Positions 18,029-27,985 of a stretch of DNA of 64,000 nucleotides are shown one piece after another; within the stretch, counting starts at the first letter, position 1, and every line of letters begins with the position of its first letter. Under the pieces are notes generated by a model. The model was not told where the DNA came from, made no database searches, and saw only the letters and a list, made by a program, of their open reading frames with translations. The stretch covers positions 3,788,001-3,852,000 of the forward strand of contig NZ_CP083553.1 of NCBI RefSeq assembly GCF_025144465.1, read 5' to 3'. Source of the stretch: Leisingera sp. S132 (lineage in GTDB: Bacteria > Pseudomonadota > Alphaproteobacteria > Rhodobacterales > Rhodobacteraceae). Made by a program: the position numbers and the translations under genes.

Positions 18029-18639
18029 CCCGCAAACTGGAAGGCGGCAAGCTGCTTGTCGCCACCCACAACAAAGGCAAGCTGAACGAGATCACCGAGA
18101 TCCTCGCGCCGTTCGGCGTTGAGGTCATTGGCGCCGGCGAGATGAACCTGCCGGAACCGGAGGAAACCGAGGACACATTCGTCGGCAATGCCCGCATCAA
18201 GGCTCATGCCGCCGCAACGGCAACCGGCCTCCCGGCCCTGTCCGATGATTCCGGCATAACCATCGACGCACTGAACGGCGCACCCGGTGTCTACACTGCC
18301 GACTGGGCAGAAACACCCAATGGCCGCGACTTCAAACTGGCGATGACCCGTGCCAATGACGAACTGGCCGCGGCTGGCCCAGCAGTTCCCCGCACTGCCC
18401 AATTCCGCTGCACTCTGGTGATTGCCTGGCCCGACGGCCACGACGAGGTGTTCGAAGGCGTGATGCCGGGGCAGCTGGTCTGGCCGATCCGGGGAGAGCG
18501 TGGCTTTGGCTATGATCCGATGTTCCAGCCGGACGGCTACAGCATTACCTGCGCCGAGATGGACCCGGCGGAGAAGAACAAGATCAGCCACCGCGGCAAG
18601 GCGGTTGCGCAGTTTGTCCAGGGCTGTTTCGGTGGATGA
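18025..18639 (+). CDS. rdgB: XTP/dITP pyrophosphatase (RdgB/HAM1)
   Basis: The 204-residue enzyme hydrolyses non-canonical purine nucleotides such as ITP, dITP and XTP to monophosphates, preventing their use in DNA and RNA. The substrate loop [14 protein letters not shown], the catalytic [12 protein letters not shown] and the C-terminal [12 protein letters not shown] and [10 protein letters not shown] blocks are clear. It is coupled to rph upstream (ATGA) and overlaps the hemW start by eight bases. Confidence 0.96.
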   Translation: MTRKLEGGKLLVATHNKGKLNEITEILAPFGVEVIGAGEMNLPEPEETEDTFVGNARIKAHAAATATGLPALSDDSGITIDALNGAPGVYTADWAETPNGRDFKLAMTRANDELAAAGPAVPRTAQFRCTLVIAWPDGHDEVFEGVMPGQLVWPIRGERGFGYDPMFQPDGYSITCAEMDPAEKNKISHRGKAVAQFVQGCFGG

Positions 18640-19786
18640 CTGGCGCAATGGGGGCTTTGGCCTGTACGTGCATTGGCCGTTTTGCCAGGCCAAATGCCCC
18701 TATTGCGATTTCAACAGCCATGTTTCGGCAAAAATTGACCAGAACCTTTGGGTTAGAGCCTATCTGCAAGAACTCGATAGACTCTCCGAACAGCTTCAGG
18801 GCCGTGTTCTGAACTCCATTTTCTTTGGCGGCGGCACCCCTTCCCTGATGCAGCCGGAAACCGTAGCCGCAGTCATTGAGCGCGCACGTGAAATCTGGCC
18901 TTTTGCCAATGACATAGAGATTTCTCTTGAGGCCAACCCCGGGTCAGTCGAGGCCGGACGCTTTGCAGGCTACCGCGGCGCAGGCGTGAACCGGGTCTCC
19001 ATGGGCATTCAGGCCCTGAACGACGAAGACCTGCGCCGGCTTGGCCGCGTTCATAGTGTCGCAGAAGCCAAGGCAGCTTTCGACATAGCCCGCAAATGTT
19101 TTGACCGTGTGAGCTTTGACCTGATTTACGCACGCCAGGGACAGACATTGGAAGCTTGGCAGGCAGAGCTGCGCGAAGCACTTTCCATGGCCATTGACCA
19201 CCTTTCGCTCTACCAGCTCACAATTGAGGAAGGCACCGCCTTCGGCGACCGCTACGCGCGCGGCAAACTGCGCGGCCTGCCAGAAGACGACACCGCCGCG
19301 GACATGTACCAAGCCACCCAGGACATCTGCGCCGGCTTCGGCATGGCCGGTTATGAAGTCTCAAACCACGCCAAAGAGGGCGCGGAATCCCGCCACAACC
19401 TGATTTACTGGCGCTATGGCGACTATGCCGGCATCGGCCCCGGCGCCCATGGGCGTCTGACCTTGAATGGCCGGCGTTACGCCACTGAAACCCATTTGGC
19501 GCCCGGAGCTTGGCTGAAAGCGGTGAGCAAAGGCAATGGAGAATGCCTGCGGGAGCTTCTAAACAGGGAAGATGCTGTGGCTGAATACCTTATGATGGGG
19601 ATGCGTCTGTCCCAAGGTCTGGATATGGGACGTTACGGCCAGCTTTCAGGTCACAAACTGCCGGAAGACCGGCTGGCTGACCTTGCACAAATGGGTATGG
19701 TCACTATCTCTGATCAGAGGCTTCGCGCAACTGACAAAGGCCGCGCGGTATTAAATGCGGTGCTCCGCGAACTGTTGATGGATTGA
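18632..19786 (+). CDS. hemW: Radical SAM heme chaperone HemW
   Basis: The 384-residue protein has the CxxxCxxC radical-SAM cluster in FCQAKCPYCDFN (about residues 17-28), then FFGGGTPSLM and VSFDLIYARQGQT. This matches HemW, which binds heme and inserts it into respiratory enzymes, rather than true coproporphyrinogen dehydrogenase HemN: it is about 70 residues shorter and lacks the HemN N-terminal extension. The start is taken as the GTG at 18632, overlapping the rdgB stop; longer in-frame extensions run through rdgB and are not conserved in type. Confidence 0.9.
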   Translation: MDDWRNGGFGLYVHWPFCQAKCPYCDFNSHVSAKIDQNLWVRAYLQELDRLSEQLQGRVLNSIFFGGGTPSLMQPETVAAVIERAREIWPFANDIEISLEANPGSVEAGRFAGYRGAGVNRVSMGIQALNDEDLRRLGRVHSVAEAKAAFDIARKCFDRVSFDLIYARQGQTLEAWQAELREALSMAIDHLSLYQLTIEEGTAFGDRYARGKLRGLPEDDTAADMYQATQDICAGFGMAGYEVSNHAKEGAESRHNLIYWRYGDYAGIGPGAHGRLTLNGRRYATETHLAPGAWLKAVSKGNGECLRELLNREDAVAEYLMMGMRLSQGLDMGRYGQLSGHKLPEDRLADLAQMGMVTISDQRLRATDKGRAVLNAVLRELLMD

Positions 19787-19790
19787 AGCA

Positions 19791-20144
19791 ATGCGTTTCC
19801 TCTACGGCGGCCTGGGACTTTTTTGCGTCGCTCTGGCCGTCATCGGCATTGTTCTCCCCCTGCTCCCCACCGTCCCATTCCTGCTGCTGGCAGCCTTCTT
19901 CTTCGCAAATTCTTCAGAACGCCTGCATAACTGGATTGTCGCCCACAATGTATTTGGTCCGATGATCATGGATTGGCGTGATCATGGCGCCATCCGGCCG
20001 AGCGCAAAAAAGGCGGCAACCCTGTCGATTGCCGCCGTCTTTGGCCTGTCTTTGCTGCTAGGAGCCCCCGGTCACGTTCTTGGTATTCAAGCAGTGGTTC
20101 TGTCCGCCGTGCTTACCTTCATCTGGACCCGGCCTAGCGGCTGA
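19791..20144 (+). CDS. YbaN/DUF454 family inner membrane protein
   Basis: The 117-residue protein has three or four hydrophobic helices and the DUF454 pattern: GIVLPLLPTVPFLLLAAFFFA near residues 20-40, the short soluble ANSSERLHNWIVAHNVFGP segment, and two C-terminal helices. The function is unknown. It starts 4 bases after hemW, probably in the same operon, and its last 11 bases overlap the convergent end of parB. Confidence 0.85.
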   Translation: MRFLYGGLGLFCVALAVIGIVLPLLPTVPFLLLAAFFFANSSERLHNWIVAHNVFGPMIMDWRDHGAIRPSAKKAATLSIAAVFGLSLLLGAPGHVLGIQAVVLSAVLTFIWTRPSG

Positions 20145-21027
20145 GCAGATTGCACAGCTCATCCAGCTGATCCAGGGACTCATAGCTGATCGTCACCGCG
20201 CCGGCCTCACCGCCAGGTTTATGGTCGATCGAAACCTTCATTTTCAGCATAGCGGATAGGTCGCCTTCCAATGCCCGGGTGTCGGCATCCTTCTCTGGCA
20301 CTTTGCGTGCCTTTTTAGGCCCGCCTGTCTGTATACCCGCGGCATCCTTTTTGACTAATGCTTCAGTTGCACGGACAGACAAGCCGCCTTTTACGATCTT
20401 CGTCGCCAACTCAGACGCATTGTCGGACGTAATCAATGCACGTGCATGGCCCGCCGAAAGTTTACGTTCCTGGACGAGGGTCTGAACATCCTCAGGCAGA
20501 TGCAATAGACGCACCAAGTTGGCAATGTGGCTGCGGCTTTTTCCGAGCGCCTCTGCCATCTTTTCTTGGGTATGGCCGAATTTTTCCATCAGCTGCTTGT
20601 AGCTTTGCGCCTCTTCCATCGCGTTCAGATCAGACCGCTGGATGTTTTCAATGATGGCAACTTCCATCATTTCCAGATCGGAGTAATCCCGGATCAGAAC
20701 AGGAACTTCATGCAGCTGGGCCGCTTGGGACGCCCGCCAACGGCGCTCACCTGCGACAATTTCATATTTCCCGCCGGTCCTGGGCCGCACGATCAGCGGT
20801 TGCAAGACCCCCTTCTCCTTGATGGAGGCCGTCAGATCATCCAGATCTTCCTGCAGGAACTGCCGGCGCGGCTGGTTGGGGTTGGCAATGACATTCTCGA
20901 TCGGCACCAGTATTTCCGCATTCCTCGGTGCCTCTGCTTGCGTGCTCACAGGAGCGGGGTTCACATCCGCCATCAACGCCGACAATCCCCGGCCCAGCCC
21001 GCGTGGTTTTGTTTTCTTGTCTGCCAT
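20134..21027 (-). CDS. parB: Chromosome partitioning protein ParB
   Basis: The 297-residue protein binds parS sites, loads CTP and spreads as a clamp to organise the origin region. The N-terminus [12 protein letters not shown] is the ParA-interaction segment. The CTP-binding core has NPNQPRR (about 53-59) and [12 protein letters not shown]; the helix-turn-helix is near [20 protein letters not shown]; the C-terminal dimerisation helix ends at residue 297. It lies 26 bases after parA. Two perfect parS sites are upstream in the same cluster. Confidence 0.97.
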   Translation of the reverse strand: MADKKTKPRGLGRGLSALMADVNPAPVSTQAEAPRNAEILVPIENVIANPNQPRRQFLQEDLDDLTASIKEKGVLQPLIVRPRTGGKYEIVAGERRWRASQAAQLHEVPVLIRDYSDLEMMEVAIIENIQRSDLNAMEEAQSYKQLMEKFGHTQEKMAEALGKSRSHIANLVRLLHLPEDVQTLVQERKLSAGHARALITSDNASELATKIVKGGLSVRATEALVKKDAAGIQTGGPKKARKVPEKDADTRALEGDLSAMLKMKVSIDHKPGGEAGAVTISYESLDQLDELCNLLSR

Positions 21028-21053
21028 GGATGCCTCCGGTTCGTTTTTTGCAT

Positions 21054-21863
21054 TTACGCCGCTATCTTGTGATGTTTATTCAGGATTTCTTCTGCCAGTG
21101 CCCGATAAGCCTGTGCACCTTGGGAGTTACTGTCATAGTTTAGGACAGGCTGAGCATAAGACGGTGCTTCGCTGACACGCACATTGCGCGGAATCTTCGT
21201 TTGGAACACCAGGTCACCCAGATTATCGCGCGCATCTTGCTCAACCTGTTGTGACAAATTGTTGCGCCGGTCAAACATGGTCAGAACAATTCCCTCGATG
21301 CGCAGGTTCGGATTCGCCGACTGCCGGACTTCGCGGATCGTCAGCATCAGTTGTGTAACCCCTTCCAACGCAAAGAATTCGCTTTGCAAGGGAACCAGAA
21401 CTGAATGCGCGGCGACCATCGCATTGACCGTCAGAAGATTCAAAGACGGTGGACAATCAATCAGAACATAGTCCCAGTCATAATCATCCATTGCCGTTTG
21501 GCGCAGCGCGTCATGCAGTAGAAAGCTTCGCTTTTCATTGGTGAACAACTCAATATCCGCAGAACTCAGATCAACAGTTGCCGGAATAATGCAAAGGTCT
21601 TCAATCGCGGTTTGCCGGATGACATCGGTCAGGGATGCATCCTCCACAAGGAGATCATAAGTTGTCAGATCCCGGTCAGAAGCTACAATGCCCAATCCAG
21701 TGGATGCGTTTCCTTGCGGATCCAGGTCAACGACCAGCACACGAAGGCCGCATTCCACCAAAGCTGCTGCGAGATTGATAGCCGTTGTTGTCTTCCCTAC
21801 TCCGCCTTTCTGATTTGCGACCGCGATAATACGAGGCCCCTCCGGCCGGGAATAATCAGACAC
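21054..21863 (-). CDS. parA: Chromosome partitioning ATPase ParA (Soj)
   Basis: The 269-residue deviant Walker ATPase drives segregation of ParB-parS complexes. The Walker A motif is [16 protein letters not shown] (about residues 18-33), with the signature lysine at the start of the loop; Walker A' is [14 protein letters not shown] and Walker [12 protein letters not shown]. It overlaps the rsmG stop by eight bases, so it is coupled to rsmG, and is followed by parB. Confidence 0.97.
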   Translation of the reverse strand: MSDYSRPEGPRIIAVANQKGGVGKTTTAINLAAALVECGLRVLVVDLDPQGNASTGLGIVASDRDLTTYDLLVEDASLTDVIRQTAIEDLCIIPATVDLSSADIELFTNEKRSFLLHDALRQTAMDDYDWDYVLIDCPPSLNLLTVNAMVAAHSVLVPLQSEFFALEGVTQLMLTIREVRQSANPNLRIEGIVLTMFDRRNNLSQQVEQDARDNLGDLVFQTKIPRNVRVSEAPSYAQPVLNYDSNSQGAQAYRALAEEILNKHHKIAA

Positions 21864-22473
21864 GTTCCACTCCCCTGATTTTCAGGATTACTGCTTCTGG
21901 CTCAGTCAAACTTCTAGCGGTTTCCATTTCAAACCGCCATCGCTGCCGCGTTTTATCCACTTCTTTTTTCCAGTTCTCCCCTTTTGGAAAGACAGCAGTA
22001 CCGTCTGACGCAAGGTGACGATCTGCAAACTCGATCAGATCTTCCAAACTGGCCAGTGCCCGGGCGGAAAGGACATTCGCGTTCTGGGGTTCAACCCGTT
22101 CAATTCGGCCACTAATCACGGAAAGAGGCACCCCGCACTCCCTAGCCGCTGTCCGTAGGAATGCTGATTTACGCTGATCGCTCTCAATCAGCGTAACTTT
22201 CATTCCAGGCGCCTCATCAGCGGCTAGAATTGCAACGACAAGTCCCGGAAACCCTCCACCACTGCCAATATCAACCCAATGATCCGGTGTTCCGACGCAA
22301 CGGAAAACCTGGATCGAGTCTGCTATATGACGGGTCCAAAGCTGATCCATACTGGACCGGGATACCAGGTTAATCTTTGGATTCCACTTGTGAATGACTT
22401 TGTCGAAAACATCTAGGCGCTGCATTGTTTCACGTGAAACATTGAGAGAACCGAGGAGTTCCTTACTGCTCAT
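21856..22473 (-). CDS. rsmG: 16S rRNA (guanine527-N7) methyltransferase RsmG (GidB)
   Basis: The 205-residue SAM-dependent methyltransferase modifies G527 of 16S rRNA. The SAM site [17 protein letters not shown] and the block [14 protein letters not shown] are visible. Residues 11-20 ([10 protein letters not shown]) are encoded over a perfect parS palindrome, so this coding stretch is constrained by ParB binding as well as protein sequence. The ATG overlaps the mnmG stop (ATGA). The gene sits in the classic mnmE-mnmG-rsmG-parA-parB order. Confidence 0.96.
   Translation of the reverse strand: MSSKELLGSLNVSRETMQRLDVFDKVIHKWNPKINLVSRSSMDQLWTRHIADSIQVFRCVGTPDHWVDIGSGGGFPGLVVAILAADEAPGMKVTLIESDQRKSAFLRTAARECGVPLSVISGRIERVEPQNANVLSARALASLEDLIEFADRHLASDGTAVFPKGENWKKEVDKTRQRWRFEMETARSLTEPEAVILKIRGVERV
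22426..22441. promoter_or_regulatory. parS site 1 (inside rsmG)
   Basis: TGTTTCACGTGAAACA is a perfect 16-base palindrome identical to the bacterial chromosomal parS consensus bound by ParB. It lies about 30 bases inside rsmG, some 5 kb from the probable origin and 1.4 kb from parB, in the expected place. Confidence 0.93.
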
Positions 22474-24344
22474 GCAGTTTTCTCCTGACCTACCTTTTCT
22501 CTTCGAATCCTTGCGAGGATGAGTGCAAGGGCCGCCGGTGTCATACCATCAATTCGGGCTGCCTGCGCCAAAGTCTGCGGGCTAGCACGTTTAAGCTTCT
22601 GCTGGAGTTCCTTGGAAAGCCCCTCAATCCCCTCATAGCTGAAGCTAGCTGGTATCGAATGACCTTCGTCTCGTTTCAAAGCGGAGATTTCCCGCTCCTG
22701 ACGGGCGATGTAGTTCGCGTACAGAGCATCCCGTTCCATTTGCCGGCGAATCTCCGGTTCTACCTCCACCAATCCCGGCATCAGTTGAATCACATCTTCG
22801 AAACTGACGTCCGGGAAGGCCAGAACATCCAGACCCGTCCGCTTGTTGCCATCTTGATTTATCCGGATCCCGGCAGACGCGACTTGCTTTGGCGTATAGC
22901 TATGCGCTTCAAGCATCCGGCGCGCTGAAACCAGATTTTCGCTCTTTTTCACGAATGCCTCTTGGCGCGCATCGCCCACACATCCCAATTCAATCGCAAG
23001 AGGTGTGAGTCTTTGATCCGCATTATCGGCTCTAAGAGACAAACGGAATTCCGCGCGGGACGTGAACATTCTGTAAGGTTCGGTGACTCCATTTGTCGTC
23101 AAATCGTCGATCATCACGCCGATATAGCTATTTGACCGGCTGAAATTCACAGGCTCATCACCCATCGCCCGTCGCGCTGCATTAAGTCCCGCGACAAGAC
23201 CCTGCGCGGCCGCTTCCTCATAGCCCGTCGTGCCATTAATCTGCCCTGCGAGGTATAGGCCAGGCACATCCTTCAAGGACAGATCCAGTTGTAGCGCGCG
23301 AGGATCTACATAGTCATATTCAATTGCGTACCCTGGCTGTAGAATGACAGCTTGTTCGAGGCCAACAATCGAGCGCACATAATCTTCCTGAACTTCTACA
23401 GGCAGGCTGGTGGAGATACCGTTTGGGTAAACCGTGTGATCTGATACGCCTTCCGGCTCCAGAAAGATCTGATGAGAGTCCTTTTCTGCAAACCGAACAA
23501 TTTTGTCTTCGATCGACGGGCAGTAACGAGGCCCTACTCCCTCAATATGCCCGCCGTACATTGCCGAACGGTCGAGGTTCCGGCGAATGATGTCATGAGT
23601 TTTTGAGTTTGTATGCGTGATGCCGCACGACACCTGTCTGGTATTCAGTGTCTTTGTGAGAAAGGAGAAGAAAACCGGGTCATCATCACCAGGCTGCGCG
23701 TCCAGGACGCCCCAGTTTATGGTTTTCCCATCCAGTCGGGGCGGCGTGCCAGTCTTCAAGCGGCCTAGCGGCAGTTCAAAGCTGTCAAGGCGCTCGGCAA
23801 GCTTGACCGAAGGCTTATCCCCCATTCGCCCCCCTGGTTTAGAGACATCGCCGATGTGAATTAGACCGCGAAGGAAGGTGCCCGATGTCAGAACCACTGA
23901 CTTGGCCGGAATCTCGCTTCCGTCGAAGAGTATCACGCCAGCCACAGACTGCCCGGACATCAGGAAATCTGTCACCTCGCCTTCTAGTACATCCAGGTTC
24001 TTCTGGGCTTCCGTCAGATGGAGCATTTCCCGGCGGTAGATACTGCGGTCTGATTGAGCACGCGGCCCCTGTACAGCCGGCCCCTTACGCCGGTTCAGCA
24101 AGCGGAATTGGATGCCTGCGAGATCCGCAACACGCCCCATGACGCCATCCATAGCGTCAATTTCCCGAACGAGATGGCCCTTTCCTAGGCCACCAATTGC
24201 GGGGTTGCATGACATCACCCCGATACCGCCCCGGTCCAAAGTCACCAGTGCGGTTGATGCGCCCATCCGTGCCGATGCGTGGGCCGCTTCGGTACCGGCA
24301 TGTCCGCCGCCGACAACAATCACATCATAAGATGAATGTTTCAC
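22470..24344 (-). CDS. mnmG: tRNA uridine-5-carboxymethylaminomethyl modification enzyme MnmG (GidA)
   Basis: With MnmE, this FAD enzyme makes the cmnm5 modification at U34 of several tRNAs. The FAD dinucleotide fold is [18 protein letters not shown] near the N-terminus; [20 protein letters not shown] and the C-terminal [17 protein letters not shown] are family blocks. I choose the GTG at 24344, which gives 624 residues and has AAGGAG 8 bases upstream; a GTG at 24353 and an ATG at 24407 are also in frame but badly placed or overlapping mnmE. The start codon falls inside a parS palindrome. Confidence 0.95.
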   Translation of the reverse strand: MKHSSYDVIVVGGGHAGTEAAHASARMGASTALVTLDRGGIGVMSCNPAIGGLGKGHLVREIDAMDGVMGRVADLAGIQFRLLNRRKGPAVQGPRAQSDRSIYRREMLHLTEAQKNLDVLEGEVTDFLMSGQSVAGVILFDGSEIPAKSVVLTSGTFLRGLIHIGDVSKPGGRMGDKPSVKLAERLDSFELPLGRLKTGTPPRLDGKTINWGVLDAQPGDDDPVFFSFLTKTLNTRQVSCGITHTNSKTHDIIRRNLDRSAMYGGHIEGVGPRYCPSIEDKIVRFAEKDSHQIFLEPEGVSDHTVYPNGISTSLPVEVQEDYVRSIVGLEQAVILQPGYAIEYDYVDPRALQLDLSLKDVPGLYLAGQINGTTGYEEAAAQGLVAGLNAARRAMGDEPVNFSRSNSYIGVMIDDLTTNGVTEPYRMFTSRAEFRLSLRADNADQRLTPLAIELGCVGDARQEAFVKKSENLVSARRMLEAHSYTPKQVASAGIRINQDGNKRTGLDVLAFPDVSFEDVIQLMPGLVEVEPEIRRQMERDALYANYIARQEREISALKRDEGHSIPASFSYEGIEGLSKELQQKLKRASPQTLAQAARIDGMTPAALALILARIRREKVGQEKTA

Positions 24345-24352
24345 GTGAAACA
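24337..24352. promoter_or_regulatory. parS site 2 (at the mnmG start)
   Basis: A second perfect TGTTTCACGTGAAACA palindrome covers the start codon of mnmG. ParB clamps loading here would sit on the translation start region of the gene, between the mnmE stop and the mnmG coding sequence. Confidence 0.93.
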
Positions 24353-24357
24353 CTCCT

Positions 24358-25644
24358 TCACTTACCCAGACAGAAACTAGAGAAAATCTCATCCAGGAGA
24401 TTTTCAACCCCGATACGCCCTACAAGCATTTCCAAGGCGCGGATTGCCGAACGCATTTCTTCGGCGGCAATATCATAAAATTCCGGTCCACGCTTCAGTA
24501 TGTTCTGTGCTTTAGTAAGGTTAACCAAGGCTGAAAGCATGGCGTCCCGGTGACGCGCCCGAGTGGCGATGCCGGCCTGAGCAGACCGGTTCTTGAGAAC
24601 CAGTGCTACATGATCAATCAGTCTATCGACCCCGTGCCCGGACTGACCGGAAATTGCGTTTACCTGATCGGCACGTAGATCCGCCTTTGGCCGCAAACGA
24701 ATGTCGCCGGCCCGCATTTCAACATCCAAGACGTCATTGTCTTCCGCCAGAAACACCCGCAAATCGGCGTTTTCAGCCCGCTCGCGCGCCAAAGCAATGC
24801 CAATACCCTCAACGTGGTCTTCGGTGTCCCGCAGGCCGGCAGTATCCAGCAAAGTCACTGGCAAGCCGGCAAGGTCCATGCGAACTTCGATAATATCACG
24901 GGTTGTACCGGCATATTCGGAAGTGATGGCAGCCTGGCGGCCGGCCAGTGCATTCAGAAGAGTGGACTTCCCGACATTCGGAGCGCCGACAATTGCAACC
25001 TCGAAACCGCTACGTATACGTTCTGCGATCTTTACGCCTGCGGTCTCCTTTTCGAGGCCGGTCTGAACTTCGTCTAGCAGACCGGACACTTCCGGAGTGA
25101 CATCAACTGGTACGTCCTCATCAGCGAAATCAATGGTCACTTCGATCAAGGACGCAGCCCGGATCAGCTTCGCCCGCCAATTTTCCGCGAGTTTCCCTAG
25201 CCCGCCGGCGAGAATGACTTGCGCTTGCTTTCTCTGCGCTTCGGTTTCCGCGTCAATAAGATCAGCCAGTCCTTCAACCTGAGCGAGATCCAAGTTTCCG
25301 TTTTCCAAGGCCCGGCGAGTGAACTCGCCAGGTTCAGCGATCCTAAGTCCATCGATTCGCCGCAAAGTCTCAAGGACCGCAGAAACAACTGCGGTACTCC
25401 CATGTGTTTGAAATTCAACAGTATTTTCACCTGTGAAACTGTTGGGAGCAGTAAAACTCAGGACCAGAGCCTCGTCCAGGCGTTCACCCGATTCGTCTTT
25501 CAGAATCCTTAGGCTGGAACCCCGGGCCGGCAGAATTCCACCACAAAGCGCCGCGCCCGCGCTGAGCGCCAGCGGACCGGAGACGCGGATCACCGCAACC
25601 CCGGCCTTCCCTTGGGCGGAGGCCAGCGCAAAGATCGTGTCCAT
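24358..25644 (-). CDS. mnmE: tRNA modification GTPase MnmE
   Basis: The 428-residue GTPase is MnmG's partner in U34 modification. The N-terminal domain binds the formyl-folate donor ([20 protein letters not shown] block near residue 110). The embedded G domain has G1 GAPNVGKST (about 225), the switch [10 protein letters not shown] and G3 DTAGLRDT. The C-terminus is FCLGK, the conserved Cys-x-Gly-Lys. The stop TGA at 24358 is part of the sequence TGAAGGAG that provides the mnmG ribosome site. It follows rho by 30 bases. Confidence 0.96.
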   Translation of the reverse strand: MDTIFALASAQGKAGVAVIRVSGPLALSAGAALCGGILPARGSSLRILKDESGERLDEALVLSFTAPNSFTGENTVEFQTHGSTAVVSAVLETLRRIDGLRIAEPGEFTRRALENGNLDLAQVEGLADLIDAETEAQRKQAQVILAGGLGKLAENWRAKLIRAASLIEVTIDFADEDVPVDVTPEVSGLLDEVQTGLEKETAGVKIAERIRSGFEVAIVGAPNVGKSTLLNALAGRQAAITSEYAGTTRDIIEVRMDLAGLPVTLLDTAGLRDTEDHVEGIGIALARERAENADLRVFLAEDNDVLDVEMRAGDIRLRPKADLRADQVNAISGQSGHGVDRLIDHVALVLKNRSAQAGIATRARHRDAMLSALVNLTKAQNILKRGPEFYDIAAEEMRSAIRALEMLVGRIGVENLLDEIFSSFCLGK

Positions 25645-25674
25645 GGGATGGCCTTTCTCTCTTGCCGGCCCGGA

Positions 25675-26946
25675 TCAGGTGTTCATCGAATCGAAGAACT
25701 CGGAGTTCGACTTGGTCTGCTTCAACTTGGACAGCAGGAATTCGATTGCGTCGGTGGTGCCCATCGGATTCAGGATCCGGCGTAGCACAAAGGTTTTTGC
25801 CAGATCGCCCTTATCGACCAGCAAATCTTCTTTCCGGGTGCCGGACTTGAGGATGTCGATCGCCGGGAACACGCGCTTGTCGGCAATCTTGCGGTCCAGC
25901 ACGATTTCCGAGTTGCCGGTACCCTTGAATTCTTCAAAGATCACCTCGTCCATGCGCGAACCGGTGTCGATCAGCGCTGTGGCAATGATGGTCAGCGAAC
26001 CGCCTTCTTCGATATTGCGCGCAGCACCAAAGAAGCGTTTCGGGCGCTGCAGAGCGTTAGCATCCACACCACCGGTCAAAACCTTACCGGAGGACGGCAC
26101 CACTGTATTGAACGCTCTACCAAGTCTTGTGATCGAATCTAGAAGAATAACAACATCTCGTTTGTGCTCTACCAGGCGCTTTGCCTTTTCGATGACCATC
26201 TCCGAGACCGCAACGTGGCGGGTCGCCGGCTCGTCGAAGGTAGAGGAGACGACCTCCCCTTTCACCGAGCGCTGCATGTCCGTCACCTCTTCCGGGCGTT
26301 CGTCGATGAGCAGAACGATCAGGTAGCACTCCGGATGGTTCTTTTCGATCGAGTGCGCGATGTTCTGCAGGATCACCGTCTTACCGGTGCGCGGCGGCGC
26401 CACGATCAGAGAACGCTGCCCCTTGCCAATGGGGGCCACCAGGTCGATCACCCGGGCAGAGCGATCCTTGATGGTGGGATCCTCGATCTCCATCTTCAGG
26501 CGTTCATCGGGATAGAGCGGCGTCAGGTTGTCGAACGCAATCTTATGACGGGCCTTTTCAGGCTCCTCGAAGTTGATCTTGGTGACATTGGTCAGCGCAA
26601 AATAACGCTCTGTCTCCAACGGTGCCTTGATTTGCCCCTCCACGGTATCACCGGTGCGCAGCGAGTACTGGCGGATCATTTCAGGGGAGACATAAATGTC
26701 GTCCGGACCCGGCAAGTAGTTTGCCTCAGGCGAGCGCAGGAACCCAAAACCGTCCTGCAGCACTTCCAGCACACCATCGCCGCCGATGTCCCAGCCTTCA
26801 TCCGCGCGTTCCCGCAGGATCTGGAACATCATCTCGCCCTTGCGCATGGTCGAGGCGTTTTCGATCTCCAGCTCCTCAGCCATCGCCAGCAGCGCTTTGG
26901 GGCTTTTCGCCTTGAGATCGGACAGATTCAGGGATTGCACGGTCAT
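25675..26946 (-). CDS. rho: Transcription termination factor Rho
   Basis: The 423-residue hexameric RNA helicase ends transcription. The N-terminal RNA-binding domain has [20 protein letters not shown] with the RNP-like motif; the ATPase core has the P-loop APPRTGKTV, Walker [16 protein letters not shown], and the Q/R-loop regions. It stands between hemJ and mnmE, all leftward, in the usual order of this family near the origin. The 173-base gap to hemJ holds a 7-base inverted repeat (GGCTGTA/TACAGCC at 27073-27099) but no clear promoter. Confidence 0.97.
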   Translation of the reverse strand: MTVQSLNLSDLKAKSPKALLAMAEELEIENASTMRKGEMMFQILRERADEGWDIGGDGVLEVLQDGFGFLRSPEANYLPGPDDIYVSPEMIRQYSLRTGDTVEGQIKAPLETERYFALTNVTKINFEEPEKARHKIAFDNLTPLYPDERLKMEIEDPTIKDRSARVIDLVAPIGKGQRSLIVAPPRTGKTVILQNIAHSIEKNHPECYLIVLLIDERPEEVTDMQRSVKGEVVSSTFDEPATRHVAVSEMVIEKAKRLVEHKRDVVILLDSITRLGRAFNTVVPSSGKVLTGGVDANALQRPKRFFGAARNIEEGGSLTIIATALIDTGSRMDEVIFEEFKGTGNSEIVLDRKIADKRVFPAIDILKSGTRKEDLLVDKGDLAKTFVLRRILNPMGTTDAIEFLLSKLKQTKSNSEFFDSMNT

Positions 26947-27119
26947 ATAGATACGGCCTCTACTCCCCGCTCGTTCGGGGGTCGGTCACACGACAGGATT
27001 GGAAAACACGGCTGCCCGGACGGGCCCGCTGAGAGCCATACATAGGGACTCGCTTCAGATGAGTCAAACGCCGGCTGTAAACGTTTCACAGCTACAGCCC
27101 CCGTCCCAGCGCCGCTCCG

Positions 27120-27575
27120 TCAGAATTTGAAGATAACCGAGATCACGATCACCGCCATCAGAACAGTTGGCACCTCATTCATCAGCCTGAATTGCCGTCC
27201 GGTCAGTGTATTCTGGCCTTCTTTGAAATCACGGTAGCGAAACAGAAGCCAGTGATGGAACCAGGTCATGCCGATCACGGATACTCCCTTGATCCAGGGC
27301 CACAGATAGCTCCAGTCAACAATGCCCGGTGTCAGAACAATGAACAGGCCAGCAGCCCAGGACACATACATTGCAGGCCGCATGATGATCCGGAGAAGCT
27401 TTTCTTCCATGGTAAGGAAAATCGGGACTGCGTTCTGAACCTTCTCTGCCTGTTCCACATGGTACACATACAGACGGGGGAGATAGAAGAGCCCTGCCAT
27501 CCAGCTCAGCACGGCCATGATGTGCAGTGACTTGGCATATGGGTAGAGCGTGAACATCAAATCGCTCAGGTCCAT
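27120..27575 (-). CDS. hemJ: Protoporphyrinogen IX oxidase HemJ
   Basis: The 151-residue membrane protein converts protoporphyrinogen IX to protoporphyrin IX, late in heme synthesis. It has about four transmembrane helices and the conserved first block LHIMAVLSWMAGLFYLPRL with a heme-linked His; WFHHWLLFRYRDF is a later family block. The ATG at 27575 has GGAG at about 8 bases; a 10-codon extension is not family-like. It is the last gene before the probable origin. Confidence 0.92.
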   Translation of the reverse strand: MDLSDLMFTLYPYAKSLHIMAVLSWMAGLFYLPRLYVYHVEQAEKVQNAVPIFLTMEEKLLRIIMRPAMYVSWAAGLFIVLTPGIVDWSYLWPWIKGVSVIGMTWFHHWLLFRYRDFKEGQNTLTGRQFRLMNEVPTVLMAVIVISVIFKF

Positions 27576-27605
27576 GGTCTGTTCTCCCCGGTCAGATCGG
27601 ACCAC

Positions 27606-27985
27606 CCTAATAATTAAAGAAATATTAGAAGGATGATGTTTTTGTAGTGTGCGTGGATTCCAGTGGATAAGTGCATCTTCCTCCGCTTATCCCCAGCAGG
27701 GATAAGATTCCAGCGTGCATGGGACAGGAGACGTGGAAAATTCCTTAACGCCCGTAAAACATGGCTTGTTAAGGATCAGTTTACCTTTCTTGTCTTGGGG
27801 ATAACAGCGGGATGAACCGGGGAGAGCCGGCATATCCACGATTCAGAAGTTATCCTGACTCACAAAGGACGACTCGGCCGGCAGAATCCTGAGATTTGCG
27901 TCAACCCCTGGAGTCTTTACTTAACCGCGGAAAACCATACAAAACGTCCTGAAACGATCTGCGTCTTTCCCACGGGGTTTTCCAC
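27606..27985. other. Probable chromosomal replication origin (oriC)
   Basis: This 380-base gene-free stretch lies between leftward hemJ-rho-mnmEG-rsmG-parAB and rightward maf-aroE-coaE-dnaQ, the layout seen near origins of this group. It holds 9-mers close to the DnaA box TTATCCACA: 27662-27670 (8/9, reverse), 27687-27695 (8/9), 27796-27804 (8/9, reverse), 27850-27858 (7/9) and 27978-27986 (8/9, at the maf start). An AT-rich block is at 27607-27633, and a CtrA-like TTAA-N7-TTTA is at 27769-27783. No box is a perfect match. Confidence 0.65.
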
